Below are positions 1 to 6,471 of a DNA stretch of 20,236 nt, piece after piece; the stretch's first letter is position 1; the number at the start of each line of letters is the position of its first letter. A program made the position numbers and the translations under genes. This DNA comes from an uncultured Oscillospiraceae bacterium (GTDB lineage: Bacteria; Bacillota; Clostridia; Oscillospirales; Oscillospiraceae), in contig CALDMA010000265.1 in assembly GCA_937915075.1 (NCBI GenBank), positions 1 to 20,236 of the forward strand. Reading direction: 5' to 3'. The notes beneath the pieces were generated by a model that had not been told where the DNA came from, searched no databases, and worked only from the letters and a program-made list of their open reading frames with translations.

Positions 1-30
1 AATTGCAATTCCTGCGAGAAAATAGAAAAG

Positions 31-64
31 TTGGCCTAACAGAGCCAAGTCAATGGTATATAAT
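31..64 (+). promoter_or_regulatory. Candidate late-operon promoter with operator-like inverted repeat
   Basis: A perfect -10 hexamer TATAAT lies at 59-64. The hexamer CTAACA at 36-41 (four of six matches to TTGACA) sits exactly 17 bp upstream. An overlapping extended form (TGG before TATATA, 54-62) is also possible. The -35 is bracketed by the inverted repeat TTGGC (31-35) and GCCAA (44-48), which could be a small operator. It precedes the first terminase gene by about 65 bp, where a late promoter is expected. This is assigned on sequence only; the weak -35 would fit an activated promoter. Confidence 0.5.
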
Positions 65-74
65 GCTAGTATCG

Positions 75-103
75 AGAGCGCTGCGGGAGACCGACGGCGC
101 TCT
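75..103 (+). other. 5'-leader stem-loop before the small terminase gene
   Basis: AGAGCGC at 75-81 pairs perfectly with GCGCTCT at 97-103 around a 15-base loop. It starts only about 10 bases after the candidate -10 box, so it would form at the very 5' end of the late mRNA. It may protect the transcript from decay. The following bases (TTACTTTAC) are not a clean U-run, so a terminator for upstream reading is possible but less likely. Confidence 0.4.
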
Positions 104-129
104 TACTTTACAAGTGAGGAGGCGAGCGC

Positions 130-549
130 ATGGCACATCCGGGAGGTAGGCCGCGAAAGTACAAAAGCGTCGCGGCAATGGAAAAGGCAATCGAGGAGTA
201 TTTCGATAGTTGCAAAGGCGAGCCGCTGCGAGATGTGGACGGCAACCCATTCTTTGATAAGTATAGCCAGCCTGTGCTTATCAATGCGCACCCGCCGACT
301 GTGACGGGGCTTGCGCTTGCGCTCGGCTTTACGGGTAGACAGGCGCTGCTGAATTACCAAGAACGCCCAGAGTTTGTAGACGCAATTACGCGCGCGAAGG
401 CCAGATGCGAGGAGTACGCCGAGTCCCGCCTCTACGACAAAGACGGCGCGACAGGCGCAAAATTTACGCTGTCGTGCAACTTCGGATGGCGCGAGTCGAG
501 CGGGACAAAGCTCACGGTCGACAATGTGCAGGTGGTCGTCGATGTCTGA
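130..549 (+). CDS. Terminase small subunit (DNA-packaging gp3-like)
   Basis: A 139-residue protein expected to recognise the phage packaging site and load DNA onto the large terminase. Residues 1-15 carry a glycine/arginine-rich basic start (GGRPRKYKS). It is followed by a helical region (17-30) and a helix-turn-helix-like stretch around residues 57-80 (TGLALALGFTGRQALLNY). A charged helix (85-105) and a short C-terminal tail then follow. This order and length fit the terminase small-subunit/gp3 family. Start ATG 130 is preceded by GAGGAGG. The gene directly precedes and overlaps the large terminase by 8 bases, the usual arrangement. A packaging site may lie within or near the gene, but none can be read from sequence alone. 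Confidence 0.85.
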   Translation: MAHPGGRPRKYKSVAAMEKAIEEYFDSCKGEPLRDVDGNPFFDKYSQPVLINAHPPTVTGLALALGFTGRQALLNYQERPEFVDAITRAKARCEEYAESRLYDKDGATGAKFTLSCNFGWRESSGTKLTVDNVQVVVDV

Positions 550-1786
550 GGTGCGCCTATCGCAGATCATCGGCCCCACCTTTTACAGTGTGGCACGCGA
601 CGTCGTCCAGCACGATCACACCCACTACGACTTTAGCGGCGGCCGCGGCTCGCTGAAATCCTCGACAGTGTCTATCCTCGTGCCTCTCCTGCTGATGCAG
701 GAGCAGAATCGCAATTGCCACGCTCTGGTGCTGCGCAAGGTCGCAAATACAATCCGCGACAGCGTGTATGCACAGTACATCTGGGCAATCGGGGAGTTAG
801 GCGTTGCGGAATATTGGGAAGCCAAAGTCAGCCCGATGGAGCTGATCTACAAGCCGACCGGCCAGAAGATCATGTTTCGCGGAGCCGATGACCCGATGAA
901 GATCAAGTCCATCAAGGTGCCCTTCGGGTACATCGCCATCACGCACTTCGAGGAGAAGGACCAATTTGCTGGGCGCGCGGAAATCCGTACGATCCTACAG
1001 TCCACGATGCGCGGCGGGGAAAGATACTGGAATTTCGAGAGCTATAACCCTCCGATTAGCCGCGATAACTGGGCGAACAAAGACTCGCTCGAGGAGCGCG
1101 TCGACCGGCTTTGCCACAGCTCGACATACCTTGAAGCGCCGCGCGAGTGGCTGGGCGAGCAGTTCATCGCCGAGGCCGAGCACTTAAAGGCGACGGACGA
1201 GCGAGCGTATCAGCACGAGTATCTCGGCATTCCGGTCGGCACGGGCGGCAACGTCTTTGAGAATTTGGAGCTGCGAGAGATCACGGACGAGGAGATCGCG
1301 GGATTCGATCATATCTATCAGGGTGTGGACTGGGGATATTACCCGGACGCATTTGCCTTTATCCGGATGGCATATGACAGCGCGAGGAATACCATTTACT
1401 TTCTCGACGAGTATTACTGCCACAAGAAAAGCAATGCCGAAACGGCACAGTGGATATTGGATAAAGGATATACGGATGCATACATCTTTTGCGATAGTGC
1501 TGAGCCTAAGAGCGTCGCGGACTTCCGGGCGATGGGCCTTCCAGCAAAAAGCGCCGCAAAAGGCCCTGGCTCGCTTGATTACTCGATGAAGTACTTAGCG
1601 CGGCGAAAGATCGTCATCGACCGCCGCCGCACGCCGCACGCTTGCGACGAGTTTGTGAGCTACGAGTATGAGCGCAACAAGGACGGCGAGATCATCAGCG
1701 GCTATCCTGATGCAAATGACCACGTGATTTCCGCAGCGAGATACGGGCTTGAGCCGCTATACCGGAGAATGGGGGTAATCGCATGA
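542..1786 (+). CDS. terL: Terminase large subunit (SPP1-like ATPase/nuclease)
   Basis: The 414-residue DNA-packaging motor protein of the Terminase_3 type. The N-terminal ATPase has a Walker A loop GGRGSLKSS at residues 33-41. A Walker B with catalytic acid lies in YIAITHFEEKDQF at 130-142. The C-terminal RNase H-like nuclease has the three expected acidic positions: GVDWG (D263), FCDSAEP (D318) and DANDH (D393). All key residues are present, so it should be active. ATG 542 is preferred over ATG 524 because AGGTGG lies 6 bases upstream and the start overlaps the small terminase stop. The gene ends in an ATGA overlap with the endonuclease gene. It acts at the portal of the prohead during packaging. 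Confidence 0.95.
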   Translation: MSEVRLSQIIGPTFYSVARDVVQHDHTHYDFSGGRGSLKSSTVSILVPLLLMQEQNRNCHALVLRKVANTIRDSVYAQYIWAIGELGVAEYWEAKVSPMELIYKPTGQKIMFRGADDPMKIKSIKVPFGYIAITHFEEKDQFAGRAEIRTILQSTMRGGERYWNFESYNPPISRDNWANKDSLEERVDRLCHSSTYLEAPREWLGEQFIAEAEHLKATDERAYQHEYLGIPVGTGGNVFENLELREITDEEIAGFDHIYQGVDWGYYPDAFAFIRMAYDSARNTIYFLDEYYCHKKSNAETAQWILDKGYTDAYIFCDSAEPKSVADFRAMGLPAKSAAKGPGSLDYSMKYLARRKIVIDRRRTPHACDEFVSYEYERNKDGEIISGYPDANDHVISAARYGLEPLYRRMGVIA

Positions 1787-2238
1787 GGCGAACCGGATTA
1801 AAAAAAGAAAATCCGAGGCTTTTCAAAATCTGGCAAGGATTAAAGCAGAGGTGCAACAACGAAGTGTGCAAAGATTACCCAGATTACGGAGGACGCGGGA
1901 TTCATGTCTGCGACGAGTGGAGCACCACGTTTGCGCCATTTCTCAATTGGGCGTTATCTCACGGATACGAAGATGGCCTGAGCATCGACAGGATCAATTG
2001 TGATGGCGACTACTCCCCAGAAAATTGCAGATGGGCAACGTGGACGGAGCAGGCGAGGAACAAGCGAATCCAAAAAAACAACAAAGTTGGGGTTAAGGGC
2101 GTCCACATGGATAGAGGCCAGTATAGGGCAGTTATCTACGTAGATAGTAAGAAAATCCATTTGGGAAGATTTAACACGCTTGAAGAAGCTGCTGCGGCGA
2201 GAAAAGCCGGGGAAGCAAAGTACTGGGGTGTAGCATGA
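1783..2238 (+). CDS. HNH/AP2-type homing endonuclease-like protein, free-standing
   Basis: A 151-residue protein of the phage HNH-like/AP2 family. Residues 35-100 contain YGGRGIHVCDEW, then SIDRINCDGDYSPENCRWAT and EQARNKR, the typical HNH-like core of this family. Residues 102-149 (GVKGVHMDRGQYRAVI, then LGRFNTLEEAAAAR) look like an AP2 DNA-binding domain. Such proteins cut DNA and promote spread of their own gene; activity here is inferred. It lies between large terminase and portal, normally adjacent genes, and overlaps each by ATGA. Its start is visibly A-rich (AAAAAAAGAAAA at 1800-1811), unlike its neighbours, which suggests recent arrival. Confidence 0.85.
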   Translation: MRRTGLKKENPRLFKIWQGLKQRCNNEVCKDYPDYGGRGIHVCDEWSTTFAPFLNWALSHGYEDGLSIDRINCDGDYSPENCRWATWTEQARNKRIQKNNKVGVKGVHMDRGQYRAVIYVDSKKIHLGRFNTLEEAAAARKAGEAKYWGVA

Positions 2239-3665
2239 GCAATTCAATTGTACAAAAGCTAACAGAGCTGGGATATACCACGATCCCAGAAGCGTTTTAC
2301 GGCAAAGTCGCCGAATGGAAAAGCTGGTATCAGGGCAAAGTCAAAGGCTTCCACTCGTACCGCGTGCGCAACGGCGCGAGTATCGTCGCGTGCAAGCGCT
2401 ATTCGCTCGGCATGGGCAAAAAGCTCTGCGAGGATTGGGCGAACCTCCTGATGAACGAAAAGGTACAGATCACCTTGGAGGGCCAGCGCGAGCAGGAATT
2501 TGTCGACCGCATCCTGACGGAGAATAACTTTACCGTCCGGGCAAACGAGATGCAGGAAATGAAATCCGCACTCGGCACGGTCGCGTACATCCCACGCGTC
2601 GTGGGGCAGGAAGTCAGCGAGGGCGGCGAGATCATCCCCGGCAACGCGTCCGGAATCGCGATCGACTACGTAACGATTGAGAATATTTACCCGCTGGCGT
2701 GGAGCAACGGCTATATCAGCGAGTGCGCTTTTTCGTCCGTTGTGACGCGCGACGGGAAGGACTACGCCTATCTGCAAATCCACAAAAAGGGCACGGACGG
2801 ACTGTATATCATCGAGAATCGCATCTACCGATACGATAACGAGCTTCTGTCGGATGAGCAGCTTGCCAACGTCGCGGGCTTTGAACGCATCCCGCCGGTC
2901 GTCCACACCGGAAGCGACCGGCGGCAGTTTGTAATTGATCGGCCGAACATCGCCAACAACTACAACTACCTGCTGCCGACAGGCATCTCGGTGTACGCAA
3001 ACGCCATCGACGTGATGCAGGGCGTGGACATCGCCTACGACAGCTACGTCAACGAATTTGTCCTCGGCAAAAAGCGCATCATGGTTAAGCCGTCCGCAAG
3101 TAAGTTCCTCGACGGCGAGCCGGTTTTCGACCCGTCCGACGTCGTCTTCTACGTCCTCCCTGAGGACGTCGTCAATGACTCGGCGATCACGCCTATTGAT
3201 ATGACGCTTCGCACGGCCGAGCACAACACAGGCATTCAGGATCAGCTCAACATCCTGTCGAGCAAGTGCGGTTTCGGCGAGACGTATTACCGCTTCGACG
3301 GCGGCAGCATCGCGACGGCCACGCAGGTTATTTCAGAAAATTCCACGCTTTTCCGGACGATCAAAAAGCATGAGATTATCCTCGAGCAAGCGCTCGACGA
3401 GCTTTGTCGGATCATCCTTCGGCTGGGCAATGCCGCAATGGGCCTCGGCCTCGATGAAAACGTCGAAATCTCCATCGACTTCGACGACTCAATCATCGAA
3501 GACGACACGACGAATTTCTCGCGGGATATGCAGATGTTGTCTGCCGGAATCATGAATGACTGGGAATTTCGTGCAAAATGGATGAACGAAGACGAGGCGA
3601 CGGCCAAGGCGGCGCTGCCGAAGGCCGAGGACATGACCGACGAGGGCGAGAGCGAGACGGAGTGA
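2235..3665 (+). CDS. Portal protein (SPP1 Gp6-like)
   Basis: A 476-residue protein placed directly before the minor capsid gene. By order, length (SPP1 gp6 is about 500 residues) and features it is the portal. Portals form the dodecameric ring at one capsid vertex through which DNA is packaged and ejected. Recognisable family features are the KSWYQGKVKGFHSY segment near residue 28, the GMGKKLCEDWANLL helix near 60, the central beta-rich region, and a helical C-terminus (about 360-450) rich in acidic residues. The protein ends in a highly acidic tail (DEGESETE), common in this family. Its start overlaps the endonuclease stop as ATGA, so removing the endonuclease gene would leave terminase-portal coupling intact. 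Confidence 0.9.
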   Translation: MSNSIVQKLTELGYTTIPEAFYGKVAEWKSWYQGKVKGFHSYRVRNGASIVACKRYSLGMGKKLCEDWANLLMNEKVQITLEGQREQEFVDRILTENNFTVRANEMQEMKSALGTVAYIPRVVGQEVSEGGEIIPGNASGIAIDYVTIENIYPLAWSNGYISECAFSSVVTRDGKDYAYLQIHKKGTDGLYIIENRIYRYDNELLSDEQLANVAGFERIPPVVHTGSDRRQFVIDRPNIANNYNYLLPTGISVYANAIDVMQGVDIAYDSYVNEFVLGKKRIMVKPSASKFLDGEPVFDPSDVVFYVLPEDVVNDSAITPIDMTLRTAEHNTGIQDQLNILSSKCGFGETYYRFDGGSIATATQVISENSTLFRTIKKHEIILEQALDELCRIILRLGNAAMGLGLDENVEISIDFDDSIIEDDTTNFSRDMQMLSAGIMNDWEFRAKWMNEDEATAKAALPKAEDMTDEGESETE

Positions 3666-3676
3666 GGTGACGGGCG

Positions 3677-5329
3677 ATGCAGAAATACCCGTTTACTCCT
3701 GCGTTACTCGACTCGCTCCCGGAGGAGCTTGCCGAGCTTTTCCGCAGCCTCGAGCTGACGCTCTTATCCGGTATCTGCTCGCGCCTTGATCTGGCCGACC
3801 GGCTCAATGAGGTAACCGTGCAGCACATCCGAGCTTTACGCGCACAGGGCGTTGACCTTGACGAGATCAAAAAGGCCATCCAGCAGGAAACCGGCATCGG
3901 CGAACAGAAGCTCGACGAGCTGATTTCTGACGTCGTGGCGCGGAATCAAACGTACTACACTGATCTCATCGACTTCGCGGCGCTCACGCAGCCGGAATTT
4001 CTCGTCGGCGAGGCAGAGATCGACGCGATCCGCCGCCAGACTTTAGGGGAGTATCGCAATCTCACGCGCTCCATGGCGTTTGTGGTGGACGGCGGGCGCA
4101 CGACGCTTGCCCCGGCCAAGGCGTACCAATGGGCGTTGGATAACGCCGTGCTGCAAATCGAGAGCGGAACGACGGGGTATAATCAGGCGATTTCCTCCGC
4201 TGTCCGGCAGCTCGCCGACAGCGGGCTCCGCGTTGTATCATACGAGAGCGGCAGGACGGAGCAGGTCGACGTCGCCGTTCGGCGGGCGGTGATGACGGGC
4301 GTGTCGCAGCTCTGCGACAAATACACTGTGCAATCTGCCGAATATCTCGGCACGCACTATTTTGAGGTGTCCGCGCACTCCGGCGCGCGCGACAAGCCGG
4401 GGCCGTCTCCATGGTCGTCTCACAAGGACTGGCAGGGAAGAGTGTACAGCGAGCGCACGGGCGACATCTACCCGAGCATTTACAAGGTGTGCGGCCTCGG
4501 CGAGGTCGACGGCCTCGAAGGGGTTAATTGCAAGCACCGGCGCTTTCCGTTTATCCCTGGCGTCTCCGAGCGCACCTACACCGACGAGGAGCTTGCACAT
4601 ATCGACGACGGACACGACGTGACGTATGACGGAAAGCACTACTCCGCATATGAGGCGACGCAGATGCAGCGCCGGATGGAAAACAGCATCCGCAAGCAGA
4701 AGCGCCGCGCCATTGCGTTTGAAAAGGCCGGGCTTAAAGACGAAGCGCAGGCCGCGAGCATCAAAGCTCGACGGCTGACGCAGAAGTACAAAGATTTCAG
4801 CAAAGCCGCGAAGCTGCCGGAGCAGCGGGCGCGGATGGAAGCTCGGCACTCTGACGAGGCATCGGAGATTCAGGCACGCTCGATAAAATCCGCGCGTGAA
4901 GAAGCAGCGAAGCAAGCGGCGTTGCAAAATAGCAAAAACACTGCTATACTGAAAGAAAGAATCGCGAGCGGGGAAGTCTCCACAGCGATCCGCCCGCAGG
5001 TCCAGGCGCGGCACATCGAAGGAACGCCACAGTTTGAGCAGTATAAGGCTGCCCGGCTCGCGAAAGGGCAAACGCCACAAAGCATTTTGTCCGTCAGCAT
5101 ACAGGAAGCGCAGGAGATCGTCGATAAGTACGCTTGCACAGGCACTGTTACGGTCAAGATGCCGTTAAACGCGCCGATGGAAATCAGAGAGTACAGAAAC
5201 TTAGACAGAGCGATTGGGAAATATTACGCAAATAATGCTTTCCACGACACAAAGCGAATCATGATCGTATATGCGAAAAAAGGAACCCACATAGTTCCGA
5301 CGATTCCGAAGGAGGAGCAACATGGTTAA
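3677..5329 (+). CDS. Phage minor capsid protein 2 with C-terminal Ntox50-like toxin domain
   Basis: A 550-residue fusion. Residues 1-330 match the phage minor capsid protein 2 / Mu F-like head-morphogenesis type: a helical N-terminus, then SAHSGARDKPGPSPW (232-246) and GVNCKHRRFPFIPG (282-295), a typical metal-ligand-like motif. Residues 331-440 form a charged, largely helical linker. Residues about 444-544 resemble the polymorphic toxin type 50 domain: RHIEGTPQFEQY, then TPQSILSVSIQEAQEIVDKY, and the terminal signature KRIMIVYAKKGTHIVPT. Ntox50 is a predicted RNase toxin also known at the C-terminus of phage minor head proteins. The toxin part is net positive, while the next gene product is very acidic. 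Toxicity is untested; the domain could instead serve a structural or ejection role. Confidence 0.85.
   Translation: MQKYPFTPALLDSLPEELAELFRSLELTLLSGICSRLDLADRLNEVTVQHIRALRAQGVDLDEIKKAIQQETGIGEQKLDELISDVVARNQTYYTDLIDFAALTQPEFLVGEAEIDAIRRQTLGEYRNLTRSMAFVVDGGRTTLAPAKAYQWALDNAVLQIESGTTGYNQAISSAVRQLADSGLRVVSYESGRTEQVDVAVRRAVMTGVSQLCDKYTVQSAEYLGTHYFEVSAHSGARDKPGPSPWSSHKDWQGRVYSERTGDIYPSIYKVCGLGEVDGLEGVNCKHRRFPFIPGVSERTYTDEELAHIDDGHDVTYDGKHYSAYEATQMQRRMENSIRKQKRRAIAFEKAGLKDEAQAASIKARRLTQKYKDFSKAAKLPEQRARMEARHSDEASEIQARSIKSAREEAAKQAALQNSKNTAILKERIASGEVSTAIRPQVQARHIEGTPQFEQYKAARLAKGQTPQSILSVSIQEAQEIVDKYACTGTVTVKMPLNAPMEIREYRNLDRAIGKYYANNAFHDTKRIMIVYAKKGTHIVPTIPKEEQHG
4922..4950 (+). promoter_or_regulatory. 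Internal extended -10 promoter inside the minor capsid gene
   Basis: TTGCAA (4922-4927), a 17-bp A-rich spacer and TATACT (4945-4950), preceded by TGC (extended -10 motif TGn, 4942-4944). This is the best sigma-A-like promoter seen on the plus strand of the window. It lies just before the toxin-domain codons. Transcription from about 4957 would cover the 3' end of the toxin region and genes 5322-5528 and 5525-5839, ending at the terminator at 5855-5888. No good in-frame toxin start follows, so the transcript should mainly express the two small genes. Inference from sequence only. Confidence 0.55.
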
Positions 5330-5528
5330 TATCTGGGATTATGCAAATTCGCTGCCCCGCATAAAGCTCAAGACAGAAAACGGAATCGAGTTCGTCGGGA
5401 ACGTCGTTATGGTTTTAGACGCTGAGGAGATAGACGGCACGCAGGATTGCATGGACATTGAACTCGACAGCGGCGAAATTAAATCCTTTTACCCGGACGA
5501 GATCGAAAGTATTGAGGTGCTGAAATGA
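5322..5528 (+). CDS. Small acidic protein, candidate immunity protein for the Ntox50-like toxin
   Basis: A 68-residue protein I do not recognise as a named family. It has 16 acidic and 5 basic residues (net about -11). Alternating hydrophobic strands (IKLKTENGIEFVGNVVMV; then MDIELDSGEIKSFY) end in EIESIEVL, suggesting a small SH3/Sm-like beta-barrel. The start overlaps the toxin-bearing gene by 8 bases and has GGAGGAG just upstream (5311-5317). Position directly after a toxin domain, small size and strong acidity are typical of immunity proteins. The alternative is an ordinary phage head accessory protein. The function is inferred from context, not from homology. Confidence 0.8.
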   Translation: MVNIWDYANSLPRIKLKTENGIEFVGNVVMVLDAEEIDGTQDCMDIELDSGEIKSFYPDEIESIEVLK

Positions 5529-5839
5529 GCACACTGCAAATCGCATATAAAATCCTATACAGCCTCGAGCACAAGAGGAAAGCCGACTATATGGGGCAGA
5601 TCATCAGCCCCGCGGCGCTTGATGTCCCAGAAGATGAGTGGATGAGCGTTATCCAAATGCTTCTTGATGAGGAGTATATCACGGGCGCGAAAGTCGGGAA
5701 GGACATCCTCGGCAATCAGTATGCCGACGTCAAAAACGTCCGAATCACGCTGAAAGGTGCGCAATACCTGAGCGAAAACAGCGCAATGCAGAAAATCGCA
5801 AAGATTGCGACCGATATTATCACGATCGTAAAACCTTAA
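5525..5839 (+). CDS. YjcQ-like winged-helix protein
   Basis: A 104-residue protein resembling the YjcQ family of Firmicutes and their prophages. It has an N-terminal helix with IAYKILYSLEHKRKADYMGQ, then a helix-turn-helix-like stretch (VPEDEWMSVIQMLLDEEYITGAKV), a short beta wing (YADVKNVRITLKGAQYL) and a C-terminal helix. YjcQ proteins have a winged-helix-like fold and no settled function. The gene overlaps its upstream neighbour by ATGA, so they are probably co-translated, and the unit ends at a strong terminator. It may be a DNA-binding regulator of the small unit or a second accessory/immunity factor; neither is shown by the sequence. Confidence 0.7.
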   Translation: MSTLQIAYKILYSLEHKRKADYMGQIISPAALDVPEDEWMSVIQMLLDEEYITGAKVGKDILGNQYADVKNVRITLKGAQYLSENSAMQKIAKIATDIITIVKP

Positions 5840-5854
5840 ATATCCTTAAAGTCA

Positions 5855-5888
5855 AAAAGGGCTGACCGCTTCGGCGGTTGGCCCTTTT
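5855..5888 (+). terminator. Rho-independent terminator with UUCG tetraloop
   Basis: AAAAGGGCTGACCGC (5855-5869) pairs through 15 positions (two G-U pairs) with GCGGTTGGCCCTTTT (5874-5888). It closes on a c(UUCG)g tetraloop at 5869-5874 and ends in TTTT. The outer A-T pairs would let it work in both directions. It separates the portal/minor capsid/toxin block from scaffold and major capsid, so late transcription must read through or restart. Confidence 0.9.
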
Positions 5889-5953
5889 GCTATATCGCCG
5901 AGAGGCGTTAAACCGCGGGGCGACGGCCCTGACAAAAAACGGAGGTACAAAAA

Positions 5954-6454
5954 ATGAGCGAACCTATCGAGAAACAGAACCCGGCCAATACGCCGGAGCC
6001 GTCCCCTGCGAAGACCTTCACGCAGGAGGAAGTGGATGCCATGATCGGCAAGCGCCTTGCAAAGGCGATGAAGGGAATGCCCAGCGAAGAAGAGCTGACC
6101 GCGTACCGTACGTGGAAAGACGGCCAGCAGACCGAGCAGGAGCGACAGGCCAAACGCGAGAAAGAACTCACAGACAGCAAAGCCGCCCTGACGGCCGTGC
6201 AGGCAGAGCTTGAGCAACTCAAGCGCGACAAGTACGTGCTGTCCAAGGGCTTGACCGGCGAGGACGCGGAGTTTATCGCGTACAAAGCCGCAAAGATGGT
6301 GGACGACAAGACCACCTTCGAGGCTGCCGTCGACCAGCTCACGGCAAGCCGCAAAAAGGTCACGTTCGACTGGGCAGCACCCGCCGGAGACGGCGGTAAA
6401 ACCGAAACCGTCAATGCCGCGATGAACAGCATTATCCGCGGCGCACTCAAATAA
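5954..6454 (+). CDS. Capsid scaffolding protein
   Basis: A 166-residue, highly charged and largely helical protein immediately before the major capsid gene, the classic scaffold position. Residues 1-20 are proline-rich and flexible. Residues 22-40 contain FTQEEVDAMIGKRLAKAM, a motif common at the start of Firmicutes phage scaffolds. Residues 45-90 form a coiled coil rich in Gln, Glu and Lys. The C-terminus (VNAAMNSIIRGALK) is a short basic amphipathic helix of the type that binds capsid protein. Start ATG 5954 follows GGAGG at 5941-5945. Scaffolds guide prohead assembly and leave before or during packaging. No protease gene is seen between portal and capsid, so exit without cleavage is likely. 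Confidence 0.85.
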   Translation: MSEPIEKQNPANTPEPSPAKTFTQEEVDAMIGKRLAKAMKGMPSEEELTAYRTWKDGQQTEQERQAKREKELTDSKAALTAVQAELEQLKRDKYVLSKGLTGEDAEFIAYKAAKMVDDKTTFEAAVDQLTASRKKVTFDWAAPAGDGGKTETVNAAMNSIIRGALK

Positions 6455-6471
6455 GGAAAGGAAGTTATTAA

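Noticed and set aside
1..129. Overlapping short reading frames in the leader region
   Set aside because: None has a ribosome site or protein-like composition; the stretch is better read as a promoter and leader.
2259..3224. A 321-codon minus-strand open frame across the portal gene
   Set aside because: Antisense shadow with Val/Asp/Arg bias and no recognisable domain.
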